A DNA stretch of 53,404 nucleotides from Candidatus Heimdallarchaeota archaeon (GTDB lineage: Archaea; Asgardarchaeota; Heimdallarchaeia; Heimdallarchaeales; Heimdallarchaeaceae): contig JAGLTB010000032.1 of NCBI GenBank assembly GCA_023270155.1, positions 1 through 53,404 of the forward strand, written 5' to 3'. A program made the translations under genes and the position numbers. Positions 8,642-18,233 of the stretch are shown here, piece by piece (position 1 is the first letter of the stretch; each line of letters starts with the position of its first letter). A model generated the notes under the pieces. That model had not been told where the DNA came from. It searched no databases and saw only the letters and a program-made list of their open reading frames with translations.

Positions 8642-11600
8642 ATGCTTAAGAAATTTACAAGAAACATGCAATTTTTATTCTTCTCTCTTCTTCTAATACA
8701 TTCGTTCTTTCCTCCGTTCAATATCGCGGGATCTGAGGATATAAACGAAAGAGAAATTCTAAGTTCTGAGCCATTAGACAGTCAAAAACTAGCTGAAATA
8801 CCTTTTGAGAATCCACCTAATCTTGATTATATTGATAAAAACGATATGAATGTTTATACAACTTCAGATAGGTTTGAAGGCTATAACCTTTTTGTTGTTA
8901 ACCGCTTGTATACTAAATATAATGATATTGTACTCTTAATCACGGATATGGATGGCAATGTGCTCAAAGAAAAATATCTTGGAACAAAAACTTATACTAC
9001 ATTATATGTTTCACCTAAGTTCATTAATGCTACGCATATTCTTTATGGAGCTCCTGAAGGAGCAAGACTTTGGAATTATTATACAGATGAAGATGTGTCT
9101 TTAGGATTTTATGGACATCATGAGTATGAATACAATCCTCTACAAGATACTTTTTTCACTATCAATAGTTATGCTGAAATTATAGATGAAATAAGTTATT
9201 ATTTTGATTACATCCAAGAATTCGATTCAACGGGAAACAAAATTTGGGAATTAAGTACATATACATTTCAGACTATTGATATGTGGTGTTATTATGAAGA
9301 CAACATTATCTATAGTCCTGATATCTCTCATTCTAACTCACTCTTTTTCGATGCTGAGGAAGATATGCTCTATATTAATTCAAGAAACACAAATACTTTC
9401 TACAAAATAGACCATAGTACTGGTATAGTAGAATGGGCTCTTGGAGAATATGGAGATTTTACTCTATATGATTTAAAAGGTAATGTGAAAACTAATTTGT
9501 TTTATCATGCTCATGCAGTTGAAAAGATTGATGATTATAAATTCCTCTTATTCGATAATGATAACCATAATCAAACTGATTCAGCAAGCACAATCTCCAG
9601 ACTCGTTGAAATTACTATTGATGAAAATACAATGACTGCTAACGAAACTTGGACTTGGGAAGCTCCAAGTAACTACTATAGTAATTATTGGGGAGATGCT
9701 GATCCACTTCCGAATGGGAATGTTTTTGGAACATTTGGAACCTTTGAGCATGCTGGCTATATTAGTATCGGAGCTAGAATGATTGAAGTTAATCCAGAAG
9801 GTGATATTGTCTGGGAGACAAATTTCCCTATGACAAGTTATCATTATGGAATATACAGTGCTGAAAGATTTGGTTTTTCACCTTTTATTAACGCTTCTTC
9901 TAAACTCTTTGCAGGTTCAGGAACAGAAGTATCAGCTACCTTCCAGACCTGGTATAATTTCCGAACAAAAATAAAAATGATAGGATCTTATGAGCTTTAT
10001 TTAGATGATTCTTTAATCGATACAGGTACTGTTCAGTTTGATAAGTTTTGGCGTGCAAAGAACCTCACTTTTGTATTAGGTATTTTACCTGATGGTGAAC
10101 ATAATCTTACCGTTGCTATTGCAGATGAAGCTGGGCATACTACTATCAAGACGATATTCATTAATATAGGACCATTCTACATTGAAAGAACGGGGCCAAC
10201 AGAGATGGAAATTGGAGAAACAAATTCGATAATCAGTTGGTCAGGTTACGCTGTAAGTCCTTTGGAGTTCAATTTGACTATTAATGATACACATGAATTC
10301 ACTGACACTTGGAGCGGTGAGGTTGTTGAATACAACCTAAATGAATTAACAGCGGGGATATATAATTTCACAGTTCAGCTTTACAACGGAACGGATTTAC
10401 TTTTTAATGAAACTTTTTGGGTTACTATCTTCCCATATTCTCCTCCTGTTTTTAACAGTTTTCCAAGCGATCAATCAATAACTTGGAATGACTACTTGAT
10501 GCTCTCATGGAGTGTCTCAGATTCCAGTCTTTACAGAATAGAACTCTATTTTAATGACACATTAGCAAGCCAAATTGAGTTTTCAATTCCTCCATTAGGC
10601 TATGTTTTTAATTATGTTTTTCCGCTTATCGATGAAGGAAATTATAATGTCACTTTACTTGTCACTGATAGAACACTAACAAGTGTTTCAAAGACAACAT
10701 GGATAGAAGTTACTCCACCTAGTCCTCCAATTATTTCTCAGTTTCCAATGAATGATTTTGTTCTTTGGGGACATCAAAACACTAGTTTCATCTGGGAAGT
10801 TCATGGAGAAAGTGATTCTTCTTGGCAATTATTAAAAAATGGAATCATATTTGCTAGTGGAGTTCTTAGTAATAAAATAATAGAGATTTCTATCGATGAT
10901 TGGTATAATATTGAATGGTATCCAGAAACATATAATCTTACATTGTTTGTTGAAGATACTTATGGAAATTCTACAATTAGCACAGTTATAATTAAAATAG
11001 CAATTGCAGGAGATCCTTATGTTGACGCTTTTATTCAAAGTGCTTCCCTTTACTACTACGACGGTGAAAATGCGATAGGAGCGCCCGATGATGAATGTGC
11101 ACAAATCTTTGCAGCTTATAGTAATGGATATCTTACTCTAGATATGGGAAGAAATGAAGAAATTGTTGATGGAGATGGAGATGATTTTACGATAATATCA
11201 TCAGCAGGTCAATTTGATTGTTGGGTGGGGAATAATCTTGAAGAATCACTTGTAGCTATTGGATCAGGTGAAGGAAATACTTCTTTTGATTTGAATGCTA
11301 AAGGCTTAGATTCAGCTAGATATGTGAGAATCGATTTTACTAGAGGTATAATGGTCAGAGTTGATGCAGTAGTAGCTTTGAATTATCTTATTCAAGAATC
11401 TGATTTTGAAAACCCTGAAATTATCGGACCAGATGATTTTGTTATATATAATAATGTAACTTTTTTCACCATTTCTTGGCTGCTTTATGATATTACTCCT
11501 TTCAATTTTTCGATAACCATAAATGATGAAGTTTATGATTCAGGTTCATGGAATGGTTCTGATATCACGCTTACATACGATTGGGATGAATTAGGTTTAT

Positions 11601-11779
11601 ATGAAGTCGAACTTGTTCTTTATGATATTTTTGGGAATCATGCTTCAGATATTGTCAATATTCAAGTTGAAGATACAGAAGGAATAAATAGAGCAAGTAG
11701 ACCATATTTGTATTTCTTATTTCTTCTCTCGTTAATAGCAATTCCTATATTTCTCTTTATCAGGAAAGGAAGATTATAA
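8642..11779 (+). CDS. Secreted, membrane-anchored arylsulfotransferase-like protein with Ig-like and discoidin-like domains (copy 1)
   Basis: An N-terminal signal peptide (about 1-30) leads to an ASST-like propeller at about 60-430, several beta-sandwich (Ig-like) repeats at about 430-800, a discoidin/galactose-binding-like module at about 800-925, a further Ig-like repeat, and a C-terminal helix with a short basic tail. ASST landmarks are GHHEYEYNP (His159/160), His230 in SHSNSLFFD, Asn232, Arg248, and YHAHAVE (His289/291) ahead of LLFDND. The His-x-Asn and His-to-Arg +18 spacing matches E. coli AssT. It would act at the cell surface, moving sulfate to or from aromatic or glycan acceptors; the accessory modules suggest carbohydrate binding. 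An AAGGT sequence lies before the ATG. It sits directly upstream of its paralogue and of the PAPS genes. Fold is well supported; catalysis is inferred. Confidence 0.85.
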   Translation: MLKKFTRNMQFLFFSLLLIHSFFPPFNIAGSEDINEREILSSEPLDSQKLAEIPFENPPNLDYIDKNDMNVYTTSDRFEGYNLFVVNRLYTKYNDIVLLITDMDGNVLKEKYLGTKTYTTLYVSPKFINATHILYGAPEGARLWNYYTDEDVSLGFYGHHEYEYNPLQDTFFTINSYAEIIDEISYYFDYIQEFDSTGNKIWELSTYTFQTIDMWCYYEDNIIYSPDISHSNSLFFDAEEDMLYINSRNTNTFYKIDHSTGIVEWALGEYGDFTLYDLKGNVKTNLFYHAHAVEKIDDYKFLLFDNDNHNQTDSASTISRLVEITIDENTMTANETWTWEAPSNYYSNYWGDADPLPNGNVFGTFGTFEHAGYISIGARMIEVNPEGDIVWETNFPMTSYHYGIYSAERFGFSPFINASSKLFAGSGTEVSATFQTWYNFRTKIKMIGSYELYLDDSLIDTGTVQFDKFWRAKNLTFVLGILPDGEHNLTVAIADEAGHTTIKTIFINIGPFYIERTGPTEMEIGETNSIISWSGYAVSPLEFNLTINDTHEFTDTWSGEVVEYNLNELTAGIYNFTVQLYNGTDLLFNETFWVTIFPYSPPVFNSFPSDQSITWNDYLMLSWSVSDSSLYRIELYFNDTLASQIEFSIPPLGYVFNYVFPLIDEGNYNVTLLVTDRTLTSVSKTTWIEVTPPSPPIISQFPMNDFVLWGHQNTSFIWEVHGESDSSWQLLKNGIIFASGVLSNKIIEISIDDWYNIEWYPETYNLTLFVEDTYGNSTISTVIIKIAIAGDPYVDAFIQSASLYYYDGENAIGAPDDECAQIFAAYSNGYLTLDMGRNEEIVDGDGDDFTIISSAGQFDCWVGNNLEESLVAIGSGEGNTSFDLNAKGLDSARYVRIDFTRGIMVRVDAVVALNYLIQESDFENPEIIGPDDFVIYNNVTFFTISWLLYDITPFNFSITINDEVYDSGSWNGSDITLTYDWDELGLYEVELVLYDIFGNHASDIVNIQVEDTEGINRASRPYLYFLFLLSLIAIPIFLFIRKGRL

Positions 11780-11845
11780 TTCTAGTCTTAGACTGTTACA
11801 TTCAATATTTTTTAAATAACAGTTTTGGGTCAGAAATGATAACTA

Positions 11846-11881
11846 GTGACAACCTACGATAACTACGAATTTAAAGAAGAA
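11846..11881 (+). pseudogene. Fossil of the first 12 codons of cysQ
   Basis: This stretch translates as a GTG start followed by TTYDNYEFKEE. The intact cysQ at 15178 begins with GTG followed by TIDENYEFKEE. The bases before it also match the cysQ upstream region, including GATAACTAGTGACAA. It marks the right edge of duplication unit 1. Confidence 0.85.
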
Positions 11882-11895
11882 TCATCTTCAGGGTT

Positions 11896-11925
11896 TCTCT
11901 TTCTGAATTAATTGAGAAAACTTAA
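11896..11925 (+). pseudogene. Fossil of the last nine codons of the methyltransferase gene
   Basis: The stretch reads SLSELIEKT-stop. The intact methyltransferase ends SLFDLIEKT-stop at 8562-8591. It marks the left edge of duplication unit 2 and lies 14 bases after the cysQ fossil. Confidence 0.85.
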
Positions 11926-11976
11926 TTATGGATTAAGTATTTAGAGTGTGTAAAGGATTATATTGAGGTCTGAATA

Positions 11977-14900
11977 ATGTTAAAGAAATCAACCAAATAC
12001 TTACAGTTTCTATTGGTTGTTCTTCTCTTGCTAAATCTTTTTCTCTCTCCATTCACTATCTTGTCAGTTGATGAGGAAAACTGGGATGAAGTCAGAGATT
12101 CTTCTACATCAAACATTCAAAAAATAGCTGTTAATCCTTATGAGGATTTAGTAGAATTGGGTTACATTGAAAAAGACGATATGAATGTTATTACAACTTC
12201 TGATAGATTTGAAAGCTATAATCTCTTTATCGTTAATCGAATGAGCGGGGGATCATACGATATTGTACTAGTCATAGTTGATATGGATGGTAATGTGTTG
12301 AATGAGAAATATCTTGGAACTACAGTTGGTGTTACGTACGTTTCAGCTGAATTCATCAATGCTACTCATATTTTATATGGAGCTCCTGCAGGAGCTAGAC
12401 TTTGGAATTATTACACTGATGAGGATATTTCTTTAGAATTTAAAGGACATCATGACTATGAATATAATCCTCTACAAGGAACTTTTTTCACTCTCAATAG
12501 ACATATTGAAGTAATAGATGATATAGATTATTACTTTGATTATATTCAAGAATACAATTCAACTGGAAGTCTTATTTGGGAATTAAGTACATATACTTTC
12601 CAAACTATTGATATGTGGTGTACATGGGGGGATACTATTAATGGAAGACCCGATGTATCTCATTCCAACTCAGTTTTTTTTGATGCTGAGGAAGATATGA
12701 TTTATCTTCATTCAAGAAATACAAATACTTTCTACAAAATTGATCATAGTACTAGTACAGTGGTATGGGCCCTTGGAGAATATGGAGATTTTACTCTTTA
12801 TGATTTAAAAGGTAACGAAAAAAATAATTTGTTTTATCATGCTCACGCGCTTGAAAAAATTGATGATAATAAATTCATGTTATTCGATAATGATTATCAT
12901 AATCAAACTGATATCACTAGCAAAATTACCAGGCTTGTTGAGATAACAATAGATGAAAATACAATGACTGCTAATGAAACATGGACTTGGGAGGCTCCAA
13001 GTAATTATTATAGTGGTTACTGGGGAGATGCTGATCCTCTTCCAAATGGAAACACCTTTGGGATATTTGGAACATTTGAGCATGGAGGTTATCTTAGCAT
13101 AGGAGCTAGAATGATAGAAGTTAATCCAGCTGGTGATATTGTCTGGGAGATGAATTTTCCTATGACAAGCTATCGTTATGGGATATATAGAGCTGAAAAA
13201 TTTGGCTTTTCTCCATTTATAAATGCTTCTTCTGAACTTTTTGTAGGTTCCGGAACAGAAGTTTCAGCTACTTTTCAGACCTGGTATAATTTTCGATCAA
13301 AAACAAAAATAACAGGTTCATATAATTTGTATTTGGATGAATCTTTAATCGACACAGGACCTGTGCAATTCGATGAATTTTGGCGCACAAAGAACCTCAC
13401 TTTTGATTTAGGTATTTTAGCTGATGGAATACACAATCTAACGATTGCCATTGCTGATGAAGCAGGTCATTATTCCATAAAAACCATGCTTATAAAAATC
13501 GGTCCATTCTTTATAGAAAGAACCGGTCCAACAGAAATGGAAATAGGGGAAGAAAATTCTATCATCAGTTGGTTTGGTTACTCTGCAAGTCCCTTGGAGT
13601 TCAATTTAACTATCAATGGAACAGATGAATTCACTGATAATTGGAGTGGCGAGATTGTTGAATATGATTTAAATGAATTAACAATAGGAATACATAATTT
13701 TACGGTTCAGTTTTTCAATGGAACTGATTTAGTATATAATAATACATTTTGGGTTACAATCTTCCCAAGTTCTCCTCCTATTTTCATCAATTCTCCAAGT
13801 AATCAAACTATTACTTGGGGTGACGCTTTAATGCTCTCTTGGAATGTTACGGATTCCAGTCTTTACAGAATAGATCTCTATTTTAATGATATAAGAGACA
13901 GTTACATTGAGTTCTCAGCTTCTCCACCATATTATGTTTATGATTATGTTTTTCCACTTGTCGATGAAGGAGATTATAATGTAACTTTAGTAGTTACGGA
14001 TAGAACCTTAGGGTCTACGTCAAACACAACGTGGATAGAAGTAACTCCACCGAGTCCTCCGATTATTTCTCAGGCTCCGATGAATGATGTAGTTTCTTGG
14101 GGACAAAAAAACGCTAGTTTCATATGGGAAGTTCATGGAGAAAGTGATTCTTCATGGTTATTACTAAAGAATGAAAGTATTTTTGCAAGTGGGATTCTTA
14201 GTAATAAGATAATTGAGATTTCTGTTGATGATTGGTATGATAGTGAGTGGTACCCAGGAAAATATAATTTAACATTGTACGTAGAAGATAATTATGGAAA
14301 TTCTACAAGTAGCACAGTTCTCATCAAAGTAGTAATTGCAGGAGATCCTTATGTTGATTCTTTTATTCAAAGTGCTTCCCTTTACTATTTTCAAGGGGAA
14401 AATGCAATAGGGGCACCTGATGGTGCAATGGCTCTAATCTTCCAAGATTATGGTAGTGGGTATATTACTTTAGATATGGGGAGAAACGAAGAGATTACAG
14501 ATGGGGATGAGTTTGACTTTACTATAATTTCAACAGCTGGTCAATATTCTTGCTGGGTTGGAAATAATCTAGAAGAATCATTCATTTACCTTGGGTCAGG
14601 TGAAGGAAATTCTTCATTTGATTTGAGTACTAAAAATCTAGATTCTGCTAGATATGTGAGAATCGAATACATTTCAGGAGGAATGGCTTATATAGACGCA
14701 GTAGTAGCATTGAATTATCTTATTCTTGAATCTGATACGGAAAATCCTGAAATCCTCGGTCCAGATGATTTTACAATATATAACAATATAACTTATTTCA
14801 CTATTTCATGGCAGCTTTACGATTTAACTCCTTTCAATTACTCAATAATTATAAATGAAGAAATCTACGATTCAGATCTATGGAATGGTTCTGATATCAC

Positions 14901-15105
14901 TCTTACATACTACTGGGATGAAATTGGATCATATGTAGTTGAACTTGTTCTTTATGATATCTTTGGGAATCATGCTTCAGATACAGTTAATGTTCAAGTT
15001 GAAGATCAAGATGGAACAAATAAAACGAATAGACCGTATTTATATTTCTTATTTCTGCTCTCGTTAACAGCAATTCCTCTATTGTTCCTTATTAGGAAAA
15101 GATGA
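11977..15105 (+). CDS. Secreted, membrane-anchored arylsulfotransferase-like protein (copy 2)
   Basis: This protein is nearly the same length as the upstream copy (1042 against 1045 residues), collinear and very similar throughout. It has a signal peptide, an ASST-like propeller, Ig-like repeats, a discoidin-like module and a C-terminal membrane helix. The catalytic landmarks are kept: GHHDYEYNP, His229 in SHSNSVFFD, Asn231, Arg247, and YHAHALE before LFDND. Differences cluster in loops and in the signal peptide region, so both copies look functional rather than decaying. GAGGT about nine bases before the ATG resembles a ribosome binding site. The gene directly precedes cysQ and sat-cysC. Expression may start from the retained cysQ-like upstream region inside the duplication scar, but this is a guess. 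Confidence 0.85.
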   Translation: MLKKSTKYLQFLLVVLLLLNLFLSPFTILSVDEENWDEVRDSSTSNIQKIAVNPYEDLVELGYIEKDDMNVITTSDRFESYNLFIVNRMSGGSYDIVLVIVDMDGNVLNEKYLGTTVGVTYVSAEFINATHILYGAPAGARLWNYYTDEDISLEFKGHHDYEYNPLQGTFFTLNRHIEVIDDIDYYFDYIQEYNSTGSLIWELSTYTFQTIDMWCTWGDTINGRPDVSHSNSVFFDAEEDMIYLHSRNTNTFYKIDHSTSTVVWALGEYGDFTLYDLKGNEKNNLFYHAHALEKIDDNKFMLFDNDYHNQTDITSKITRLVEITIDENTMTANETWTWEAPSNYYSGYWGDADPLPNGNTFGIFGTFEHGGYLSIGARMIEVNPAGDIVWEMNFPMTSYRYGIYRAEKFGFSPFINASSELFVGSGTEVSATFQTWYNFRSKTKITGSYNLYLDESLIDTGPVQFDEFWRTKNLTFDLGILADGIHNLTIAIADEAGHYSIKTMLIKIGPFFIERTGPTEMEIGEENSIISWFGYSASPLEFNLTINGTDEFTDNWSGEIVEYDLNELTIGIHNFTVQFFNGTDLVYNNTFWVTIFPSSPPIFINSPSNQTITWGDALMLSWNVTDSSLYRIDLYFNDIRDSYIEFSASPPYYVYDYVFPLVDEGDYNVTLVVTDRTLGSTSNTTWIEVTPPSPPIISQAPMNDVVSWGQKNASFIWEVHGESDSSWLLLKNESIFASGILSNKIIEISVDDWYDSEWYPGKYNLTLYVEDNYGNSTSSTVLIKVVIAGDPYVDSFIQSASLYYFQGENAIGAPDGAMALIFQDYGSGYITLDMGRNEEITDGDEFDFTIISTAGQYSCWVGNNLEESFIYLGSGEGNSSFDLSTKNLDSARYVRIEYISGGMAYIDAVVALNYLILESDTENPEILGPDDFTIYNNITYFTISWQLYDLTPFNYSIIINEEIYDSDLWNGSDITLTYYWDEIGSYVVELVLYDIFGNHASDTVNVQVEDQDGTNKTNRPYLYFLFLLSLTAIPLLFLIRKR

Positions 15106-15177
15106 GTATAGTGTTAATCTTATACTGTTACATCCAATATCTTTTAAATATTAATTTAGGTTTAAAAGTGATAACTA

Positions 15178-15978
15178 GTGACAATTGACGAGAACTACGA
15201 ATTTAAAGAGGAATTTGACATTCTTTGTCAAAGTGCAAAGAAAGCCAGTGCTGAGCTATTAAAAATCGTCGAGAAAGGATTTGATAAATCTTTTAAAGCA
15301 AATGACGACCCAGTGACTACTGGTGATTTTACTGTCAATAATATACTTCAAGAAGAATTTTCCAAGCATTTTCCTGAGATTGGCTGGTTATCTGAAGAAA
15401 CTAGAGATAATGCGAACAGACTAGACAAAGAATTTGTCTGGATTGTAGATCCAATAGATGGTACAAAAGAGTTCGTAATGGGTATCCCCGAATATTCAAT
15501 CTCTGTTGCATTAGTTAGAAATGGTTCTCCAATTATGGGGTTGATTCTCAATCCTCTAAGAAATGAGATTTATACTGCAATTAAAGGAAAAGGAGCTTTC
15601 TTAAATGAGAAGCCTATTCAAGTAAAAGAAACTCTTGATGAAAAACCCACAATTGTAGCAAGTAGATCTGAAATAAAAAGAGGAGAATTTGAGCCATTTG
15701 AAAATGTTTCGAAAGTTGTTCCAACTGGTTCTATTGCATATAAATTAGCACTTGTTGCTGCGGGAAGAGCTGACGGTACTTTCAGTTTAGGTCCAAAAAA
15801 TGAATGGGACATAGCTGCTGGGTGTTTGATTGTTGAAGAAGCTGGAGGAAAGGTTAGTGACAAACATGGACATGGTTTTAAATTCAATCAGAAAGACACT
15901 CTTGTAAATTCCATAGTTGGAACATCGAAAATTGCATCTGAGCAAATATTTAGTATGATTCAAAAAGAGATGAATTAA
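15178..15978 (+). CDS. cysQ: 3'(2'),5'-bisphosphate nucleotidase CysQ
   Basis: This inositol-monophosphatase-fold enzyme would hydrolyse 3'-phosphoadenosine 5'-phosphate, the by-product of PAPS-dependent sulfation, to AMP and phosphate. The metal-binding motif VDPIDGTKEF is at about 90-99; the TKEF form is typical of CysQ rather than of plain inositol monophosphatases. A second acidic site lies in WLSEETRD (about 71-78), and the C-terminal motif NEWDIAAGCLIVEEAGG is at about 208-224. At 266 residues it has the normal family length. The GTG start is supported by its conservation in the fossil copy at 11846. It is followed one base after its stop by the sat-cysC start, so the two genes form an operon for making PAPS and clearing PAP. 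Confidence 0.9.
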   Translation: MTIDENYEFKEEFDILCQSAKKASAELLKIVEKGFDKSFKANDDPVTTGDFTVNNILQEEFSKHFPEIGWLSEETRDNANRLDKEFVWIVDPIDGTKEFVMGIPEYSISVALVRNGSPIMGLILNPLRNEIYTAIKGKGAFLNEKPIQVKETLDEKPTIVASRSEIKRGEFEPFENVSKVVPTGSIAYKLALVAAGRADGTFSLGPKNEWDIAAGCLIVEEAGGKVSDKHGHGFKFNQKDTLVNSIVGTSKIASEQIFSMIQKEMN

Positions 15979-15979
15979 A

Positions 15980-17713
15980 ATGAATGAAAGAAATGAGCTT
16001 ATCCCACCCCACGGTGGAAAAATAATTGATTTAATAGTTAAAGATGAAAAAATCAGATTTGATCTTGTTGAGAAAGCTAAAACTCTTACAAAAATAAATC
16101 TTGATGAGAGAGGTTTAGCAGATTTGGAATGTATAGCAACTGGTATTTATTCTCCTTTAAAAGGTTTCATAGGAGAAGAAGATTATATAAGTGTATTAAA
16201 TGAGATGAGGTTAGCTGATGGAACAGTTTGGCCAGTTCCTATAACTTTAGGAGTTAGTGAAGAAATTGCTTCAAAATTAAAGGTTGGAGATGAAGTTTCA
16301 CTAATGTGGGATGATGTTCATATTGGTTTGATGAAACTATCCAGTATCTATAAACCTGATAAAAAAGAAGAAGCAATCAAAATTTACAAAACAAAGGATA
16401 TTACACATCCAGGAGTAGATGCTCTCTATAAAACTGAAGATGTTTATCTTGGTGGTGAAATTCAATTAATTGAAGAATTACCTCACAAAGAATTCAACGA
16501 ATATAGATTTACCCCCAAACATACTAGAGCAATCTTTGAAGAGAAAGGATGGAAAACTGTTGTTGCATTTCAAACAAGGAATCCTATCCATAGAGCTCAT
16601 GAACATCTTCAAAAAATAGCTATTGAATATGTCGATGGATTGTTCATAAATCCACTTGTCGGTGCTACAAAGAAAGATGATATTTCAGCTTCAGTACGAA
16701 TGGAATCTTACAATATTATCTTGAACAGCTACTATCCAAGAGAGAGTTATTTTTTAGGTGTCTACCCAGCAAATATGAGATATGCAGGACCCCGTGAAGC
16801 AATTTTACATGCAATCTCCAGACAAAATTATGGTTGTTCTCATTTCATTGTAGGCAGAGATCATGCAGGTGTAGGAGATTACTATGGAACATATGAAGCT
16901 CAAGAAATTTTCGAGCAATTTACAAAAGACGAGTTAATGATTACTCCAATGAAATTTGAGCATGCATTTTATTGCAGAATTTGTGAACAGATGGTTACTA
17001 AACGAACCTGTCCTCACGGTAAAGATGCTCATGTTTTCTTATCTGGAACAAAAGTTAGAGATATGCTGAATAATGGAGAAATGCTCCCTCGAGAATTCAC
17101 TAGACCTGAAGTAGCAATGATTCTGATTGATTCTGTGAATAATAAAAGAGGATACAAGCTTGAACAAAAGGGTGTATCTATGCTCTTTACAGGTCTCTCT
17201 GGTTCAGGAAAAACTACAATTTCCAAAGCTTTAGCTGAAGAACTGAAAAAACGTGGTTATAAAGTAGAAAGATTAGATTCAGATATTGTCAGACAAAACC
17301 TAAGTAAAGGACTAGGATTTAGCAAAGAAGATCGTGATGAAAACATCCGAAGAGTAGGTTTTGTTTGTCATCTTATGAGTAGAAACGGAGTCATTGCTAT
17401 GATGGCAAATATTGCTCCCTACATATCTGTTCGTGAGGAAATCAGACAAAGGATTGGTGATTTCATGGAAATCTATGTAAAATGTCCTGTAGAAGTCTGT
17501 GAAACACGAGATCTCAAAGGTCTTTATGCCAAAGCTCGTGCTGGTGAAATTACTGGTTTCACTGGAGTAGATGATCCTTACGAAGAACCTCAAGCTCCTG
17601 AAGTTGTTTGTGAAACTGATAAAGAAACCATAGAGGAAAGCGTTCAGAAAGTTATAGATAAAATGGAAGAGCTTGGTTACATTGAACCATTCAAGATAAA
17701 AGAACCTATCTAG
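15980..17713 (+). CDS. sat-cysC: Bifunctional ATP sulfurylase / APS kinase
   Basis: The enzyme activates sulfate to APS and phosphorylates APS to PAPS, the universal sulfate donor. The ATP sulfurylase part covers about residues 1-390, with QTRNPIHRAHEH at about 198-209 and VGRDHAGVGDYYG at about 291-303. A Cys/His cluster, CRICEQMVTKRTCPH (about 333-347), resembles the zinc site of some prokaryotic ATP sulfurylases. The APS kinase part covers about 395-577, with the P-loop GLSGSGKTT at about 405, RQNLSKGLGFSKEDR and the FTGVDDPYEEP segment. Both halves look complete. The fusion favours PAPS for sulfotransfer over APS for respiration or assimilation, since no APS or PAPS reductase is nearby. 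It overlaps no gene and ends in a T-rich stretch. Confidence 0.95.
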   Translation: MNERNELIPPHGGKIIDLIVKDEKIRFDLVEKAKTLTKINLDERGLADLECIATGIYSPLKGFIGEEDYISVLNEMRLADGTVWPVPITLGVSEEIASKLKVGDEVSLMWDDVHIGLMKLSSIYKPDKKEEAIKIYKTKDITHPGVDALYKTEDVYLGGEIQLIEELPHKEFNEYRFTPKHTRAIFEEKGWKTVVAFQTRNPIHRAHEHLQKIAIEYVDGLFINPLVGATKKDDISASVRMESYNIILNSYYPRESYFLGVYPANMRYAGPREAILHAISRQNYGCSHFIVGRDHAGVGDYYGTYEAQEIFEQFTKDELMITPMKFEHAFYCRICEQMVTKRTCPHGKDAHVFLSGTKVRDMLNNGEMLPREFTRPEVAMILIDSVNNKRGYKLEQKGVSMLFTGLSGSGKTTISKALAEELKKRGYKVERLDSDIVRQNLSKGLGFSKEDRDENIRRVGFVCHLMSRNGVIAMMANIAPYISVREEIRQRIGDFMEIYVKCPVEVCETRDLKGLYAKARAGEITGFTGVDDPYEEPQAPEVVCETDKETIEESVQKVIDKMEELGYIEPFKIKEPI

Positions 17714-17738
17714 TTTTTTTCTATTCTTTTATTCTATT
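17714..17738 (+). terminator. T-rich terminator after sat-cysC
   Basis: Immediately after the TAG there are T runs (TTTTTTTCTATTCTTTTATT) of the kind archaeal RNA polymerase uses to stop. The gene pair converges here. No hairpin is evident. Confidence 0.45.
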
Positions 17739-17740
17739 TT

Positions 17741-18169
17741 TTATTGTTCTTCATCGAAGAAATATAATTGCCATCCTATTCCAAATTTATCCTTGAAGCT
17801 TGCATAATAAGCTCCCGAGGACTTCTTATCTAGTTCCATAAAAATCTTACAATCCAATTCTTTTGCCTTATTGTAAGTTTTTTCTATTTGATCTTTCGAA
17901 TCAAGATCAAGTAAAATATCAACTTTTCCGCTTCCTTCTTCCAGTGTTCCACCTAAACCATCAGATAAATAAATAGTATTTCCATAAATTTCAATTGTTG
18001 CATGCATGGTAGAATTTTCGTAATTAAAATCATCAGCAAAACCAAGTTGTTTGCACATCTCTTCAGTAAAAGGTTCATGACTTTTTAGTTCTGCATCAAA
18101 TAATTTCTCGTAAAGTGCTATAGTTTTTTTACCATTTTTTACCATTAAATAAGGCATAATTTTTACCAT
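17741..18169 (-). CDS. PhnB-like VOC-fold protein
   Basis: This 142-residue protein of the vicinal oxygen chelate (glyoxalase/bleomycin-resistance) superfamily resembles the PhnB/YjdN branch. The start, MPYLMVKNGKKTIALYEKLF, is the typical first beta-alpha unit. ATIEIYGNTIYLSDG and FKDKFGIGWQLYFF are the expected later strands. Metal-ligand positions cannot be mapped reliably, and the substrate is unknown. A good AGGTGAT ribosome binding site at 18176-18182 supports the ATG at 18169. It lies between sat-cysC and the TauE/SafE permease, but a direct part in sulfur chemistry is not shown. Confidence 0.85.
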   Translation of the reverse strand: MVKIMPYLMVKNGKKTIALYEKLFDAELKSHEPFTEEMCKQLGFADDFNYENSTMHATIEIYGNTIYLSDGLGGTLEEGSGKVDILLDLDSKDQIEKTYNKAKELDCKIFMELDKKSSGAYYASFKDKFGIGWQLYFFDEEQ

Positions 18170-18233
18170 TTAATCACCTTTTCAAAATTCTTTTACCTAT
18201 TTGATATATTTAAAACCGATGAATTACCAAAAA

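Larger units (their letters stand above)
8562..11881 (+). repeat. Tandem duplication, unit 1 (about 3.3 kb)
   Basis: This unit runs from the last nine sense codons of the methyltransferase gene, through the first ASST-like gene, to a copy of the first 12 codons of cysQ. The second unit (11896-15213) aligns to it at an offset of about 3.33 kb in the upstream region, the gene and the downstream region. The copies are diverged, so the event is old. Confidence 0.85.
11896..15213 (+). repeat. Tandem duplication, unit 2 (about 3.3 kb)
   Basis: This is the second copy of the duplicated segment. It contains the second ASST-like gene and ends in the first codons of the intact cysQ. Shared upstream elements include GTGTGTAAA and AGGTCTGAAT just before each ATG; shared downstream elements include CTGTTACAT and TTTTAAAT. 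Confidence 0.85.

Noticed and set aside
8562-15213. Insertion sequence or transposon as cause of the ASST duplication
   Set aside because: No transposase or terminal inverted repeats; the joint has gene ends from both flanks, as a plain tandem duplication would give.
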